Assembly: GCA_029706075.1 (NCBI GenBank)
Contig: JAINUG010000020.1
Span: forward strand, 7,297,046 to 7,361,045
Source of the DNA: Aldrovandia affinis
Lineage: Eukaryota > Chordata > Actinopteri > Notacanthiformes > Halosauridae
DNA length: 64,000 nucleotides
Reading direction: 5' to 3'
Shown: positions 21,622 through 32,626 of the stretch, in pieces
Layout of the letters: each line of letters begins with the position of its first letter
Numbering within the stretch: position 1 is the first letter of the stretch
Program-made: the position numbers and the translations under genes
The notes under the pieces: model-generated
The model's database searches: none
What the model saw: the letters and a program-made list of their open reading frames with translations, nothing else
What the model was told of the DNA's origin: nothing

Positions 21622-22018
21622 GTAGGTCAATTCTCTGTTTTTACAATCAGCACTATGAAAAAGATAAATGTAAAACTACCTGCTATAGCGGATTTAAATC
21701 TAGATAATCTAGCTATCGACTATCTGCTATAGCAGGTGATTTTACTTCCAGCCTAAGAGCAGTTTCTTTACCAGTAGCAGCCTACACTAACGGTGCAATC
21801 AGGTCAGGAGCCATGGTAAGAGTAAGGCCTGATCATCAGGCTTAAATATCAGGTTTGGGTTAGGATGGTTAGTGTTAGACTAGTTGTTGCAGTCTTGATA
21901 CAGTACTAAATAGGTACGGAGCAGAGTATAGGCTATAGCCTACAATTTTAGTGTGAAGTTTCACTTTTTTCATTTTTAATACAATTATTGTTTTTTTTAA
22001 ATATATATCCAAATTCAG

Positions 22019-22190
22019 AAATGAGGCACTGATGCAGCCACACTTACAGGCATTTCCTAAAACCTTTCAGGGGGGTGCAAAGAGAAGTTTCCACAGTGAG
22101 TGGTATAAGGCCCACCCATGGCTAGAGTATTCGCAGTCCAAAGATGCAGCATACTGCTTTCCTTGCAGACCGTTTGCTCTTCCAAACGCC
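22019..22190 (+). pseudogene. hAT transposase, TTF-type zinc-finger exon
   Basis: After a pyrimidine-rich stretch and the acceptor AG at 22017-22018 the frame reads through LQAFPKTFQ, RSFHSEWYKAHPWLEYS and KDAAYCFPCRPF. This is the TTF zinc-finger signature (WYK..PWLEYS..DAA.C.PC..F) of hAT transposases and the ZMYM1-like proteins derived from them, which contact DNA. The next residues and the catalytic domain are missing, probably removed or displaced by the Gypsy element to the right. Confidence 0.75.
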
Positions 22191-22509
22191 CCTTAAAGTG
22201 GGTACACTAATTGGAAATAAGCCACATTTAAAGTGGATTTTGTGTACATGCAAAATCAGAGAGCCTCCTGTGTTTTAGGCTATGGACTATTTAGGTTAAT
22301 AGGCTGTACTTTACATTGAGACATCATTGATGCTCTGTTCCAGAGTAACTTGCATACTGTAATGGGGGTCAGCGGCTGGCGGATCTAGTTCGGGCAGCCG
22401 AACGATCGTTTCCCCTGAGCAGCTTGGTGGAGCTCCCCAAGACCACCTCAGGTGGTGGGAGTGCGTTCCACCGAGGCTCAAAGTAGGCAGAGAGGAGAGG
22501 GGCGTAAGG

Positions 22510-22960
22510 TTAGCGGTGGCCCTGGAGGGAGAAGCACTGAAGGCTCTCTTGGACCTGGGTCCCAACACCACGCCCACCTACCAGCTTCTCTACACGGCAC
22601 TGAAGAGACGGTTTGGACGAGTGACTTTACTCCTCGCGCTCAAACAGGAGCTACACAGACGGGAGAGACAAACAGGCGAAAGCATCGGACTGCTCGCTGC
22701 CGACGTACAACGCCTGGCACAGTGGTCGTACCCACAGCACCCGGGAGATGTCTGCAACAGCCTGGCGCTCTACGCCTTCCTGCGAGGTCTACATCCGGTA
22801 TGCCTCTGAGAGCAGGTCTGCATCACCAGTCCCGCTACCCTGAACGAGGCCCTGGCAAAAGCGGAGGACCTCGAGACGATCCTGGAAGAGGAAACGCCCG
22901 TCCATCGCTTCATCCGCGCAGCCAGCGGAGAGAATGAGAGTGATGAGGACACCGCGCCAG
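22510..22960 (+). pseudogene. Gypsy gag
   Basis: The frame from 22516 encodes a capsid-like helical segment (MALEGEALKALLDLGPN, LYTALKRRFGRV, LAADVQRLAQWSYP, LYAFLRGLHP). A TGA at 22807-22809 stops it. The same frame then continues with EALAKAEDLETILEEE and an acidic end. No zinc knuckle is visible, so the 3' end of gag and the start of protease are lost or scrambled. Confidence 0.75.
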
Positions 22961-23047
22961 CCCCAGCCTGTACATCACCAAGCCCCACAGCATTGAGAGT
23001 GGGCCGCCTGGGAAGCAGCGGTCATAGCATATTCGTGCTGCGCTACA

Positions 23048-23239
23048 TTGAAGGTCACGGGACAAACAGCGGACATGATAGGCTGCAAAAAGCCGTTTTT
23101 ACAGCTAGGCGGGAAAAGAATAGCGCACAAGTTCTTCTGGGTTAACATCACCGACCCCTGCATCCTGGGCCTCGACGCTCTCGCGGCTGCGGGAGCCGTC
23201 ATCGACACGGCCGCTCATCGCGTTTTGGTCAACAGGTGA
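23048..23239 (+). pseudogene. Gypsy protease, C-terminal half
   Basis: Contains ITDPCILGLDALAAAGAVID, the C-terminal flap-and-helix part of a retropepsin. The catalytic Asp-Ser/Thr-Gly triad that should lie about 60 residues upstream is not seen, so this is not a functional protease. Confidence 0.65.
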
Positions 23240-25456
23240 CCATTATGCCAACCAAACAAAGAAAACAGCCGCAAAGTCCGAAGAGTGCTTCCACGACTCG
23301 AAGCAGGATGCAAGACGACGAGACTGATGACGCAGTGGAACAGCTGTGCCAGTGCAACAGTGAGGGACTCGGCGAACGAGAGTGCGATCAGCTCCGTGCT
23401 CTCCTAACTGAGTTCCGCTATCTGTTCGCTGCAAAGTACAGAGACTGCAGGCGCACCACCATCACTCAACACCACATCAAGACCGGTGCAGCGGCCCCCA
23501 TCCATCCACAGATCCGCGAGATGGCGGCTGCAGGCATCATCCAGCCCTCTGACAGCCCCTGGGTTTCCCCTGCAGTGCTGGTGAGAAAGAAAGATGGCTC
23601 CCTGAGGTTTTGCGCCGACTACCGGCACCTAAATGACGTCACAAGAAAGGACTCGTATCCGCTGCCGCGGATTGATGACGCCCTCGAATCTGTGTCCGGT
23701 TCCACGTGGTTCAGCGCGCTATTGGCATGTCCCTCTCTCCCCGTCAGCATGACCGAAAACAGCCTTCACTATCGGCAGGGGATTATGGGAATTCAACGTG
23801 ATGCCGTTCGGTCTGTGCAACAGTCCAGCCACGTTCGAACGGCTAATGGAAAAAATACTACAGCCAGTCCCTGCATCAGCATGCGTGGTGTACCTAGACG
23901 ACATCTTAGTGCATGCGTCTACCTATGCAGTTGTGCTAACCAACCTGCGCACTGTGTTTGAACTCATCGCCAAAGCAAGCCTATGCCTGAACCCGGTGAA
24001 GTGCAGCCTCTTCCACTGACAGACCAGCTTCCTGGGACACGTCGTGAGTGAGAGGGGAGTGTCGACAGACCCAGCGAAAGTAGAGGCGGTGGAAAGATAG
24101 CCGTCGCCAACATCAACAGGCGAGGTGCGCAGCTTCCTGGGCCTAGCCTCGTACTATCGAAGGTTCATCGCAGGGTTTACTAACATCGCCCATCCCCTGC
24201 ACCAGCTCACTGAAAAAGGGCAACGTATTGACGTGGTCGCCAGCTAGCCAAAACGCCTTTGACCACCTACGCAAGGCTCTCATCACCGCTCCCATCCTAG
24301 CGATTCCGGATCCGACAAAGCCCTTCCTTCTGGACACTGATGCCAGTAACAATGGCGTAGGAGCTGTCCTCTCACAAGCTAACGAAGACGGCAAAAGAGT
24401 CGTGGCCTACTACAGCCGTGCACTGCACAAAGCGGAGCACAACTACTGTGTGACAAGGCGGGAGCTGCTGGCAGTCGGCGCAGCCACAAAGCACTTCAGG
24501 GCATACCTCACCAGGAAGCGCTTCATGTTCCGGACCGACCACGCCTCCCTGCAATGGCTATTGCGTTTTAAAGACCCAGAGGGACAAGTAGCCCACTGGC
24601 TAGAAGCTCTCCAGGAGTTCAACTTTGAAACCGAGCATTGGGCAGGAACCCAACACCTGCGGTCCAGAAAGCTGCCGTCACTGCGAGCTGGCAGAAAGAG
24701 AGACGCAAAGAGAGGCCGAAGCTGTACGTGCCCGACCCCAACCGACCTAAGCGCCGCCTCAAGTGCGTGCAGCCCAAGAGGGAGACGAAGAGGTCAGCCC
24801 AGTGCTGCAGTGGTTCGGAACAGGGGTGAGGCCTGTTCACTCTACACTCTCCCCCCTCTCCCCAGCAGTCAAACAGCTGGAGGCTCAGTGGGGCTCGCTA
24901 CAACTGCACGACGACATGCTGTACCGCCGCTGGTCAGACCCGGCCCGGGGCATCATTCGCCTGCAGCTACGGCCTACCATACTACGCCTGTCCACGGCAC
25001 CGCCGGATCCGGGCACTACGGCATAAACAAAACGCTGCACCGCCTCCGAGAGCAGATCTACTGGGGACGTTCCCGTCGTGACGTAGTCTCACACTGCCGT
25101 CGGTGTGATGCCTGCACCACGAAGAAAGGTTCAACGGGCCCCTCACACGCTCCCCTGCAACAAGCTGCATGCGGTGTCCCAATGGAGAGGGTGGCGATTG
25201 ACGTGCTGGGTCAATTTCCGGTGCCCGAGTCCAGAAACCGCTATGTCCTGACAGCAATGGACTATTTCACAAAATGGCCGGAAGTGTACGCAGTCCCATC
25301 GCAAGAGGCGTCCATAGTAGCAGACAGACTACTCAAGGGGATGTTCTGTAGGTTCGGCATGTCAGCTGAGCTACACAGCGACCAAGGGAGGAACATCGAA
25401 AGCCAAGTATTCAGTGAGGTGTGTCGCAGGCTCGCCATAAGGAAAACTTGCACCAC
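23236..25456 (+). pseudogene. Gypsy pol, first copy of the duplicated region
   Basis: The reverse transcriptase begins near 23480 with MAAAGIIQPSDSPWVSPAV and KDGSLRFCADYRHLN. The fingers-palm junction has lost 17 nt at 23720/23721 compared with the second copy, which destroys the block after STWFSAL. The catalytic YLDD is at about 23890. TGA at 24017-24019 and TAG at 24098-24100 interrupt the frame. RNase H follows (LLDTDASNNGVGAVLSQ, about 24330), then the integrase zinc finger and the first two catalytic aspartates (IDVLGQF, SDQGRN). The copy ends at 25456, where the sequence jumps back to reverse transcriptase. Confidence 0.9.
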
Positions 25457-27267
25457 TGCCGCGGATTGATGACGCCCTCGAATCTGTGTCGGTTCCACGT
25501 GGTTCAGCGCGCTGGACCTCCGCAGCGGCTATTGGCATGTCCCTCTCTCCCCGTCAGCATGACCGAAAACAGCCTTCACTATCGGCAGGGGATTATGGGA
25601 ATTCAACGTGATGCCGTTCGGTTTGTGCAACAGTCCAGCCACATTCGAACGGCTAATGGAAAAAATACTACAGCCAGTCCCTGCATCAGCATGCGTGGTG
25701 TACCTAGACGACATCTTAGTGCATGCGTCTACCTATGCAGTTGTGCTAACCAACCTGCGCACTGTGTTTGAACTCATCGCCAAAACAAGCCTATGCCTGA
25801 ACCCGGTGAAGTGCAGCCTCTTCCACTGACAGACCAGCTTCCTGGGACACGTCGTGAGTGAGAGGGGAGTGTCGACAGACCCAGCGAAAGTAGAGGCGGT
25901 GGAAAGATAGCCGTCGCCAACATCAACAGGCGAGGTGCGCAGCTTCCTGGGCCTAGCCTCGTACTATCGAAGGTTCATCGCAGGGTTTACTAACATCGCC
26001 CCATCCCCTGCACCAGCTCACTGAAAAGGGCAACGTATTGGCGTGGTCGCCAGCTAGCCAAAACGCCTTTGACCACCTACGCAAGGCTCTCATCACCGCT
26101 CCCATCCTAGCGATTCCGGATCCGACAAAGCCCTTCCTTCTGGACACTGATGCCAGTAACAATGGCGTAGGAGCTGTCCTCTCACAAGCTAACGAAGACG
26201 GCAAAAGAGTCGTGGCCTACTACAGCCGTGCACTGCACAAAGCGGAGCACAACTACTCTGTGACAAGGCGGGAGCTGCTGGCAGTTGGCGCAGCCACAAA
26301 GCACTTCAGGGCATACCTCACCGGGAAGCGCTTCATGTTCCGGACCGACCACGCCTCCCTGCAATGGCTATTGCGTTTTAAAGACCCAGAGGGACAAGTA
26401 GCCCACTGGCTAGAAGCTCTCCAGGAGTTCAACTTTGAAACCGAGCATTGGGCAGGAACCCAACACCTGCGGTGCAGAAAGCTGCCGTCACTGCGAGCTG
26501 GCAGAAGAGAGAGACGCAAAGAGAGGCCGAAGCTGTACGTGCCCGACCCCAACCGACCTAGCGCCGCCTCAAGTGCGTGCAGCCCAAGAGGGAGACGAAG
26601 AGGTCAGCCCAGTGCTGCAGTGGTTCGGAACAGGGGTGAGGCCTGTTCACTCTACACTCTCCCCCCTCTCCCCAGCAGTCAAACAGCTGGAGGCTCAGTG
26701 GGGCTCGCTACAACTGCACGACGACATGCTGTACCGCCGCTGGTCAGACCCGGCCCGTGGCATCATTCGCCTGCAGCTACGGCCCACCATACTACGCCTG
26801 GTCCACGGCACCGCCGGATCCGGGCACTACGGCATAAACAAAACGCTGCACCGCCTCCGAGAGCAGATCTACTGGGGACGTTCCCGTCGCGACGCGGTCT
26901 CACACTGCCGTCGGTGTGATGCCTGCACCACGAAGAAAGGTTCAACGGGCCCCTCACACGCTCCCCTGCAACAAGCTGCATGCGGTGCCCCAATGGAGAG
27001 GGTGGCGATTGACGTGCTGGGTCAATTTCCGGTGCCCGAGTCCAGAAACCGCTATGTCCTGACAGCAATGGACTATTTCACAAAATGGCCGGAAGTGTAC
27101 GCAGTCCCATCGCAAGAGGCGTCCATAGTAGCAGACAGACTACTCAAGGGGATGTTCTGTAGGTTCGGCATGTCAGCTGAGCTACACAGCGACCAAGGGA
27201 GGAACATCGAAAGCCAAGTATTCAGTGAGGTGTGTCGCAGGCTCGCCATAAGGAAAACTTGCACCAC
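25456..27267 (+). repeat. Tandem duplicate of 23662-25456 within pol
   Basis: The segment repeats the preceding 1.8 kb almost base for base, from ctgccgcggattgatgacgc to gaaaacttgcaccac. Differences are few: a 17-bp block present only here, one G missing in the gtgtc(c)ggttcc word, and scattered substitutions. Both copies carry the same TGA (25827-25829 here) and TAG (25908-25910 here), so duplication followed inactivation. Confidence 0.95.
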
Positions 27268-27899
27268 CCCGCTCCACCCACAAAGCGACAGACTGGTGGA
27301 GTGTTTTAATCGGACCCTCACCACGCAGCTAGCACTGCTCACTTCAAGACACCAGAAAGACTGGGATGCTCATCTTCCCCTGGTTCTGCTGTCATACAGG
27401 TCAGCGGTGCAGGAATCCACTGAGTTCACGCCGGCGTCCCTCATGATGGGACGAGAGCTGCGCACCCGTCAGCCTCATCTTGGGCTGCCCACCAGATCCA
27501 GAACTGCCTCGCCAATCTGGGCTCGAGTATGCTCACCAACTGCAAGATCGCCTCGATCACGTACACAAGGTGGCTCGTGATCATCAGCAGGGAGCGGAGC
27601 GGCAACAAAAGAGAAACTACGACACACGCTGTACGGGTCGGGAGTTCCAGGCAGGTGAACAGTGGGTATTCAATCCTCGACGGAGAAAGGGCTGGTCACC
27701 AAAGCTGGATAGCGACTGGGAAGGCCATTGTCTCGTCCTTGAACAGCTCTCTGATGTCATCGATAAGCTGCAACCTCATCTAAGGCGCTGGATAGTAGTG
27801 CTGCACCGCGATCGACTCGCCCCATACCTGGGCGACAAAGAATGCCCCAAAGAGAGAGACACCCGTCACCTCGTCGCGGCTCACAGCCTGCGGACTTAA
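25458..27899 (+). pseudogene. Gypsy pol, second copy with complete integrase end
   Basis: Reverse transcriptase with DLRSGYW-type sequence retained and YLDD near 25695, RNase H with LLDTDASNNG near 26140, and integrase with HX..C..C finger (HYGINK...CRRCDAC). The integrase Asp residues are in IDVLGQF and SDQGRN, and the Glu in DRLVECF. A shift near 27480-27540 leads to the last frame (27480-27899), with WSPKLDSDWEGHCLVLEQLSD, the GPY/F-like module of Gypsy integrases. Stops at 25829 and 25910 and several 1-nt shifts make it nonfunctional. Confidence 0.9.
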
Positions 27900-28592
27900 A
27901 TCCACTCCCCAGCGGCTCACCTTCAGTGGAATGGACCCCGCCGCTGTCGCCGTCCTGCAACCGGGTCCCGACCACAGACATCGCCAGCGCCGGCACTTGG
28001 CCGGACATCGCCGGCGCCTGCAGCTAGCCTGACATCGCCAGCGCCTGCAGCTGGCCCGACATCACCGCCCATACGACGGCAGGGGGAGAAGCAGGAGACC
28101 ACCAACATGGTTCGGTGACTTTGTTCTAGTAGACCGGGTTAGATGCAGTGAGGACACTGCTAGCTTTTTAAAACGAGGGGTCAGTTAGCCTAGCTATGGA
28201 AATGCTAGCTGACCTCCATTGTATGTAGAGATTAGCATGCTAGGTGGCTAATAGTAACCTAGGAAACTGTAACATGTCCCAGAGGCCCTTGCAGCTAGCT
28301 CAGCGTCGGATTACTGGCTAGCTATGTTAATAAATGTGTACACGTTCTGATGTAAAGTACCACATGTGTCTGGAATGAAAGCCCATTTTACCCTGTTGAG
28401 AACGATGTGTGAATGTGTATACGTGCTGGCCAACCAACATTGTGTGCGAATGGGTTGTGAGTGTGCCCCGTGTGAATCTGTGCTTGTGCTTCATACTTCC
28501 CTGTGCTACACGCTTTATTGTAATAAAGAACTGATACTAAAATGGAAAAGCAAAGTCTCATGACTCTTGATTCTGTGGCGTCCACCGCTACA
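27900..28592 (+). repeat. Gypsy 3' non-coding region and probable 3' LTR
   Basis: A short repeated phrase (gacatcgccagcgcc / tgcagct) lies at 27977-28050. A purine-rich tract (ggcagggggagaagcagga) at 28076-28096 is a candidate polypurine tract. AATAAA is at 28522-28527. The segment ends ccgctaca at 28592. The LTR start is not certain because no 5' LTR is present for comparison. Confidence 0.5.
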
Positions 28593-28873
28593 ATAAAATA
28601 CTGTAAATAAACCTCTGAGCAGCATTATGAAGAAAGTCACACAAGTAGTAATAAGTAGTATTGAATATTAAGAAATAATTGGTCCATTCAGCATGTGCCA
28701 CCCTTTAATATGACCTTGCCCCCACTCTGCCACCCCATGTGTAAGATCCTGGAAACGCCACTTCTGGGGGGATGGGCAAGTTATCTTAACTATTGACACT
28801 GTCACTAAATGAATGAACATTTAATATCACAAAGAGCATTTCATATCACTAATACACTATCACATTTAATATC
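28593..28873. other. AT-rich spacer before hAT exon
   Basis: Probably the 5' non-coding part of the second hAT copy (words such as ccttgcccccactctgccacc at 28712). No open frame. Confidence 0.35.
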
Positions 28874-28955
28874 ATGTCAAAAAGACCAAGGCCCTCTGGT
28901 GCCCAGGGAAGAAGAATGAGAAGAGAAGAGGAGGAAATACGGGAAAAAGACAGGT
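28874..28955 (+). pseudogene. hAT (ZMYM1-like) transposase, first coding exon
   Basis: ATG at 28874-28876 opens MSKRPRPSGAQGRRMRRE followed by an EEE-rich end, cut by the donor AG|GTAATG at 28955/28956. This start (MSKRP.PSGAQ.RK.R.EEE) is the common N-terminus of fish hAT transposases with a TTF finger. It lies 6.7 kb right of the TTF exon at 22019, so it belongs to another copy or a rearranged one. The remainder of this copy is not visible; a SINE follows at 29256. Confidence 0.6.
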
Positions 28956-29255
28956 AATGTGATGAAATAGTTTATTGCATAGTAGTTACTGTTAGAGGAG
29001 AGCCGAGCTGTCCTCTCTATTGTTAGCTAGCTTACTTTGGACAATAGTAACGTTGGCTAATTTAATAAATAGCTAGAGTTAACATCAGTTACTTCCTACT
29101 TAAATTTAAATAGGGAAAGTGGGAAAGACTAGTCAGGTGTTTGGGGAATAACAGACAACATAATTTTGAGAAATAAACTTTCTTTTAAGTGCTGCACAAA
29201 CCATAAATATTTTCAATTTGGTGTGTATGTTGTGCAATATCCTTATGTATATAAT

Positions 29256-29605
29256 CTCATCTCATCTCATTGTCTAAGCCGCTTATTCCTGGTCAGGGTC
29301 GCGGGGGGGCTGGAGCCTATCCTAGCATGCGTAGGGGCGAGAGGCAGGAATAAACCCTGGAAAGGTCGCCAATCCATCGCAGGGCACACACACCATTCAC
29401 TCACACACTCATACCTACGGGCAATTTAGACTCTCCAATTAGGCTAACGTGCATGTCTTTGGACTGTGGGAGGAAACCGGAGTACCCGGAGGAAACCCAC
29501 GCGGACACGGCGAGAACATGCAAACATGCACAGAAAGGCCCCCGGCCTGGATTCGAACCCGAGACCTTCTTGCTGTGCGGTGACATTGCTATCCACTGCA
29601 CCACC
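29256..29605 (-). repeat. tRNA-derived SINE with perfect 12-bp target duplication
   Basis: On the minus strand a tRNA-like head starts at 29605 (ggtgcagtggatagcaatg as A-box region, B box GGTTCGAATCC at about 29549-29560). The body carries the very common teleost words TCCTCCCACAGTCCAAAGAC and CTCCGGGTACTCCGG. The tail is ggataagcggc-like followed by (ATGAG)n. The flanks are tatgtatataat at 29244-29255 and 29606-29617, an exact 12-bp duplication that proves the boundaries. Confidence 0.92.
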
Positions 29606-29617
29606 TATGTATATAAT

Positions 29618-30330
29618 ATTTATAATTATTGTTATATTTAGTGCATTTAGCACTGGTTTCTTTAATATTGTTCCAAGTCATTTTTGGGTTTCTAAAATAA
29701 AAATAAAGTCTCAAAGACAAAAAGCTATGCAGTGGTTTCTGTGTGAGTGTATGAACACAATGATTGATGGTGGAATTGGCTGCGATGCAAGGGGCACCAG
29801 CTAAAATCTTGCCTAGGGCACCAAATTGGTTTGTACCCAACCCACGAGTTAAAAATAAAGGGCTTTTTAAGTTCTCTTTTGCCTGCTCTGCTCTTCACTA
29901 CAGACAGTGGCCGCCACAAAGAAAATAAAGATTTAAAATCAAGTCACTGTGCATTCTGGAAATGTGGACATTTAGCAACATACATGGATTTATTTAGTGG
30001 AATCAATTTATTTGTGTTTTATTTACATGTAGCGGATGGACCGGAGTTAGGGACTTGTTAGAGATAGAGATCCTTCGGTTCGAAACTCGCTGCGGGCGGA
30101 ACCAGACAAGACCGTCACACATACATGTGAAATAAGACATAACATCACATTAAGCTATTTATTAGCCTATAATATAATGTGTTGTGTAGCCTATATCATC
30201 ACATGGTTAGCTAAAGCAACATTGGATAGCCCTTATCAGCACTAAAGTGATTATAAGATTCAGCTGAGATATATGCAAGAGGGCAATGGCTCTTTTTGTA
30301 ATTTGGTTTAATTTGCAAAGATGCAAACAG
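29618..30330. other. Spacer with a hAT-end-like remnant
   Basis: At 29783-29830 the words gcgatgcaaggggcaccagc and ttgcctagggcaccaaattg resemble the right terminal region of fish hAT elements. A tRNA B-box-like word (ttcggttcgaaactcg) occurs at 30074. No gene. Confidence 0.35.
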
Positions 30331-30475
30331 CTGTGTGGCTCAGTAGATAGAGCATGACGCTGACAACACTTAGGTTGTGGATTTGATTCCCTAGATATAC
30401 TGAAAATGATATGCATTCACTACTGTAAGTCGCTTTGGATAAAAGCGTCTGCTAAATGGCATATGTATTTAAATT
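30331..30475 (+). repeat. tRNA-headed SINE with L2-type 3' hairpin
   Basis: The head has the A box tggctcagtagatagagc (30337) and a B-box region ggttgtggatttgattccc (30372). The tail is gtcgctttGGATAaaagcgtctgctaaatgg (about 30428-30458), the same GGATA stem-loop as in the L2 tails at 3200 and 57470. That match indicates mobilisation by the L2 machinery. About 140 bp; a close relative is at 54505. Confidence 0.8.
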
Positions 30476-31175
30476 GGTCACAAAAATAGCCTATAAAGAT
30501 GAAGACTTTTCCCGGGCTCCAAATTAACTTCAATTCATTTGCTACTTACGGTTATCATTTAACTCCACATCTTAAAATAAGAGCATCCATCTAAAGTGGT
30601 TACATGTTTTAGCCAGTCACATGCCATACTGTATGTTTTTTTTTTTTTTACTATACAATGACACCTATTGTACAGATATGAGAGGAAAATGAATTCTAAG
30701 ATTATTAAAAATGTTTTTTGAGGTTCCTGCATCAGATAATTGTGTACCCTTTCATGGCGTAATTCAGTCCCGGCTTGGCTGGAAAGGTCTTGCCATTTTT
30801 TCTGACATTCTTTTTTTTTCTCAGTGCTGGATAGACTGCCCCCGAGCCTTTGAAAATAGCATTTGTTTGTGTTGTGCTACTTCATCCAAACGAGGTAAAA
30901 CTTTGGAGAAGTGTTGTTTTCTCTTTCTTGTATGTTCATTTCCTTTTGCGTTAGAGGAATTCGTTTTTCAATTTTGTTCCTAGTTATACATTTCCGTGTA
31001 ATTGTAATCTTCAAAATGTACTGTTATAATTATTCATTATTTCGAATAAATTTACATTATGCCAATGTCCCGAAAAACAAACTCGATGTTGCGTAGATTT
31101 GCCAATCGATTGTTTGATTATCGACATGCTTTACTTTTTACTAGACTGGTGCGGGACGGAGTTGACTAAGAAGTA
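30476..31175. other. No gene seen; AT-rich spacer
   Basis: AT-rich unique-looking sequence with a T-run at 30637-30649. Short frames only. Confidence 0.4.
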
Positions 31176-31311
31176 CGTTAAACCCACATGTACAATTCCA
31201 GCTAACGACGGCTTTAGGGAAACCCACGTAGAAGTAGCACGTACTTCTCCTACGTGCATCCTATTAAGCGCTCATCTCGAATAACGTTAAACGTTTTCGG
31301 GAAAACCACCC
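31176..31311. repeat. MITE-like terminus (right-hand orientation)
   Basis: Ends cgttttcgggaaaaccacccc at 31311, the approximate inverted complement of the start at 19946. It also shares gtagcac/cgtacttc words with 19990-20040. This may be the end of the same DNA-transposon family. Confidence 0.4.
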
Positions 31312-32559
31312 CAGAACTCTATCTGCAGCGCTGTCCATAGCCTTTACCTTAATTGTTTAGAGGGGGTCGGGGCCCGGTCATTAGTGTTAGTGTTAGCGTT
31401 AACACTGACGTGGAAAGGATGCAAGTTAAGATGCCCAGCCCGCGAGACGCCACGGCTTCCCGGTAACGGTGTCCTCCGCCTCTCCGCTCCACTCATCACA
31501 CAGAGGGGCTTGTGGGTAATGGACACGCTACGGAGTGCTTGCCAGGGGGTGTTTTTTGTTTGTTTGTTTTGTTTGTTTCACTTATTTATTTATTTATTTA
31601 TTTGTATAAATGTGCTCCACACCACACAAATCCGGACGCGCTTAGACCATTTGGTGTATCCGGACCCTGGAAACTTGATGTTTTATTTTTTAATGATTTT
31701 GAGCATTTATGTAGCCTACTTGGTTTAAGGGATATGCTTTAACCCCTATATGCCCAGAGACACAATTTTGGAAGTAACTTTGATAAACCCAGCCCGTAGT
31801 AGGGTCATTAATCATGCGCATGTACAGTATTACCCTCTATTACTTTAATGAGCAGATGTCCTGTACAATACCATACGTGATGTGTCTACTATGTATGGAG
31901 CCATTTCTGTACTTCAGACATGAAACAGCAATAATAATGGTTGAGTTGTATTTATAAAAGCACTGGCTATATACCCTTTGTTCTTCGGTGGCACATTCTG
32001 CCTGTACGCTAAGTAGTGACGGGTGACCATGCTGTCAGTAGCTCAGGTTCCGTTAGTTTTACTATCTGTAGTAATTTATGTAGATTATCCTTATTCACAA
32101 CGATGAGAAAGAAAAGAGGCCAGCGAAAGACACAATGCTCCTTTTAAAGATCAATTACCATAGATAGATTTATAGTAATAATAATAATTAATAATTATAC
32201 TAGCCTACTAATTATTATTATAAGGGTACTGCTGTTGTACCTAAATTAGTTTAATAGTTAATAGAGCGATGGGTGCCACGGTCCCGGCCAGACTGATCCG
32301 TGCTGCACTACAGCCTCCGGGGTCGCGTTTCTGGATTTGCGTCACGCTGTGGAAATCAAACGTAACTTTCTTTACCCTAAAGACTACATATGCGTACTGC
32401 AATATAGTATTTATTAACCACCACCATAACGCATATGATGCCCCGACCGATAATCTACACACAGCCCCTCCAACCCCCGCCCGGTCCCGTCCCGTCACCG
32501 CCCCCCCAACCCCCACACTCCTTCACCACACAATTTGGGCAGGCGTGCGCGCGCGCTCT

Positions 32560-32560
<1 letters not shown>
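31312..32560. other. No gene seen; spacer in presumed nol4l intron
   Basis: Includes a TTTG/TTTA-rich stretch at 31550-31605 and AAT-rich runs at 32180-32225. No supported coding region. Confidence 0.4.
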
Positions 32561-32625
<65 letters not shown>

Positions 32626-32626
32626 C
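32561..32626. repeat. CT microsatellite joined to CA microsatellite
   Basis: About 40 bp of CT followed by about 24 bp of CA. A CT-rich tract also lies at 32757-32800. Confidence 0.9.

Larger units (their letters stand above)
20082..22200 (+). mobile_element. hAT-like transposon, 5' portion with spliced TTF-type transposase gene
   Basis: The left end resembles the terminal region of fish hAT elements (cagagccggcccatggcata, then aaattctaggggcgc). Downstream are two exon-like blocks with splice signals, at 21470-21621 and 22019-22190. The second encodes a TTF-type zinc finger. The element is interrupted or ended by the Gypsy insertion starting near 22360. A first-exon sequence of the same gene type lies separately at 28874. 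Confidence 0.6.
22360..28592 (+). mobile_element. Ty3/Gypsy retrotransposon, 5' truncated, with duplicated pol segment
   Basis: Order on the plus strand: gag (22510-22960), end of protease (23048-23239), reverse transcriptase, RNase H and integrase (from 23236), then a direct 1.8-kb repeat of the middle of pol, the complete integrase end with a GPY/F-like module, and a 3' region with AATAAA. No 5' LTR is visible. The word atactgtaa stands at both 22353 and 28597, but it is too AT-rich and long to be trusted as a target duplication. GC content and codon use differ sharply from the AT-rich flanks. Confidence 0.85.

Noticed and set aside
22353-28605. 9-bp atactgtaa as target duplication of the large Gypsy element
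   Set aside because: Gypsy elements make 4-6 bp duplications and the 5' LTR is missing, so the match is probably chance in AT-rich DNA.
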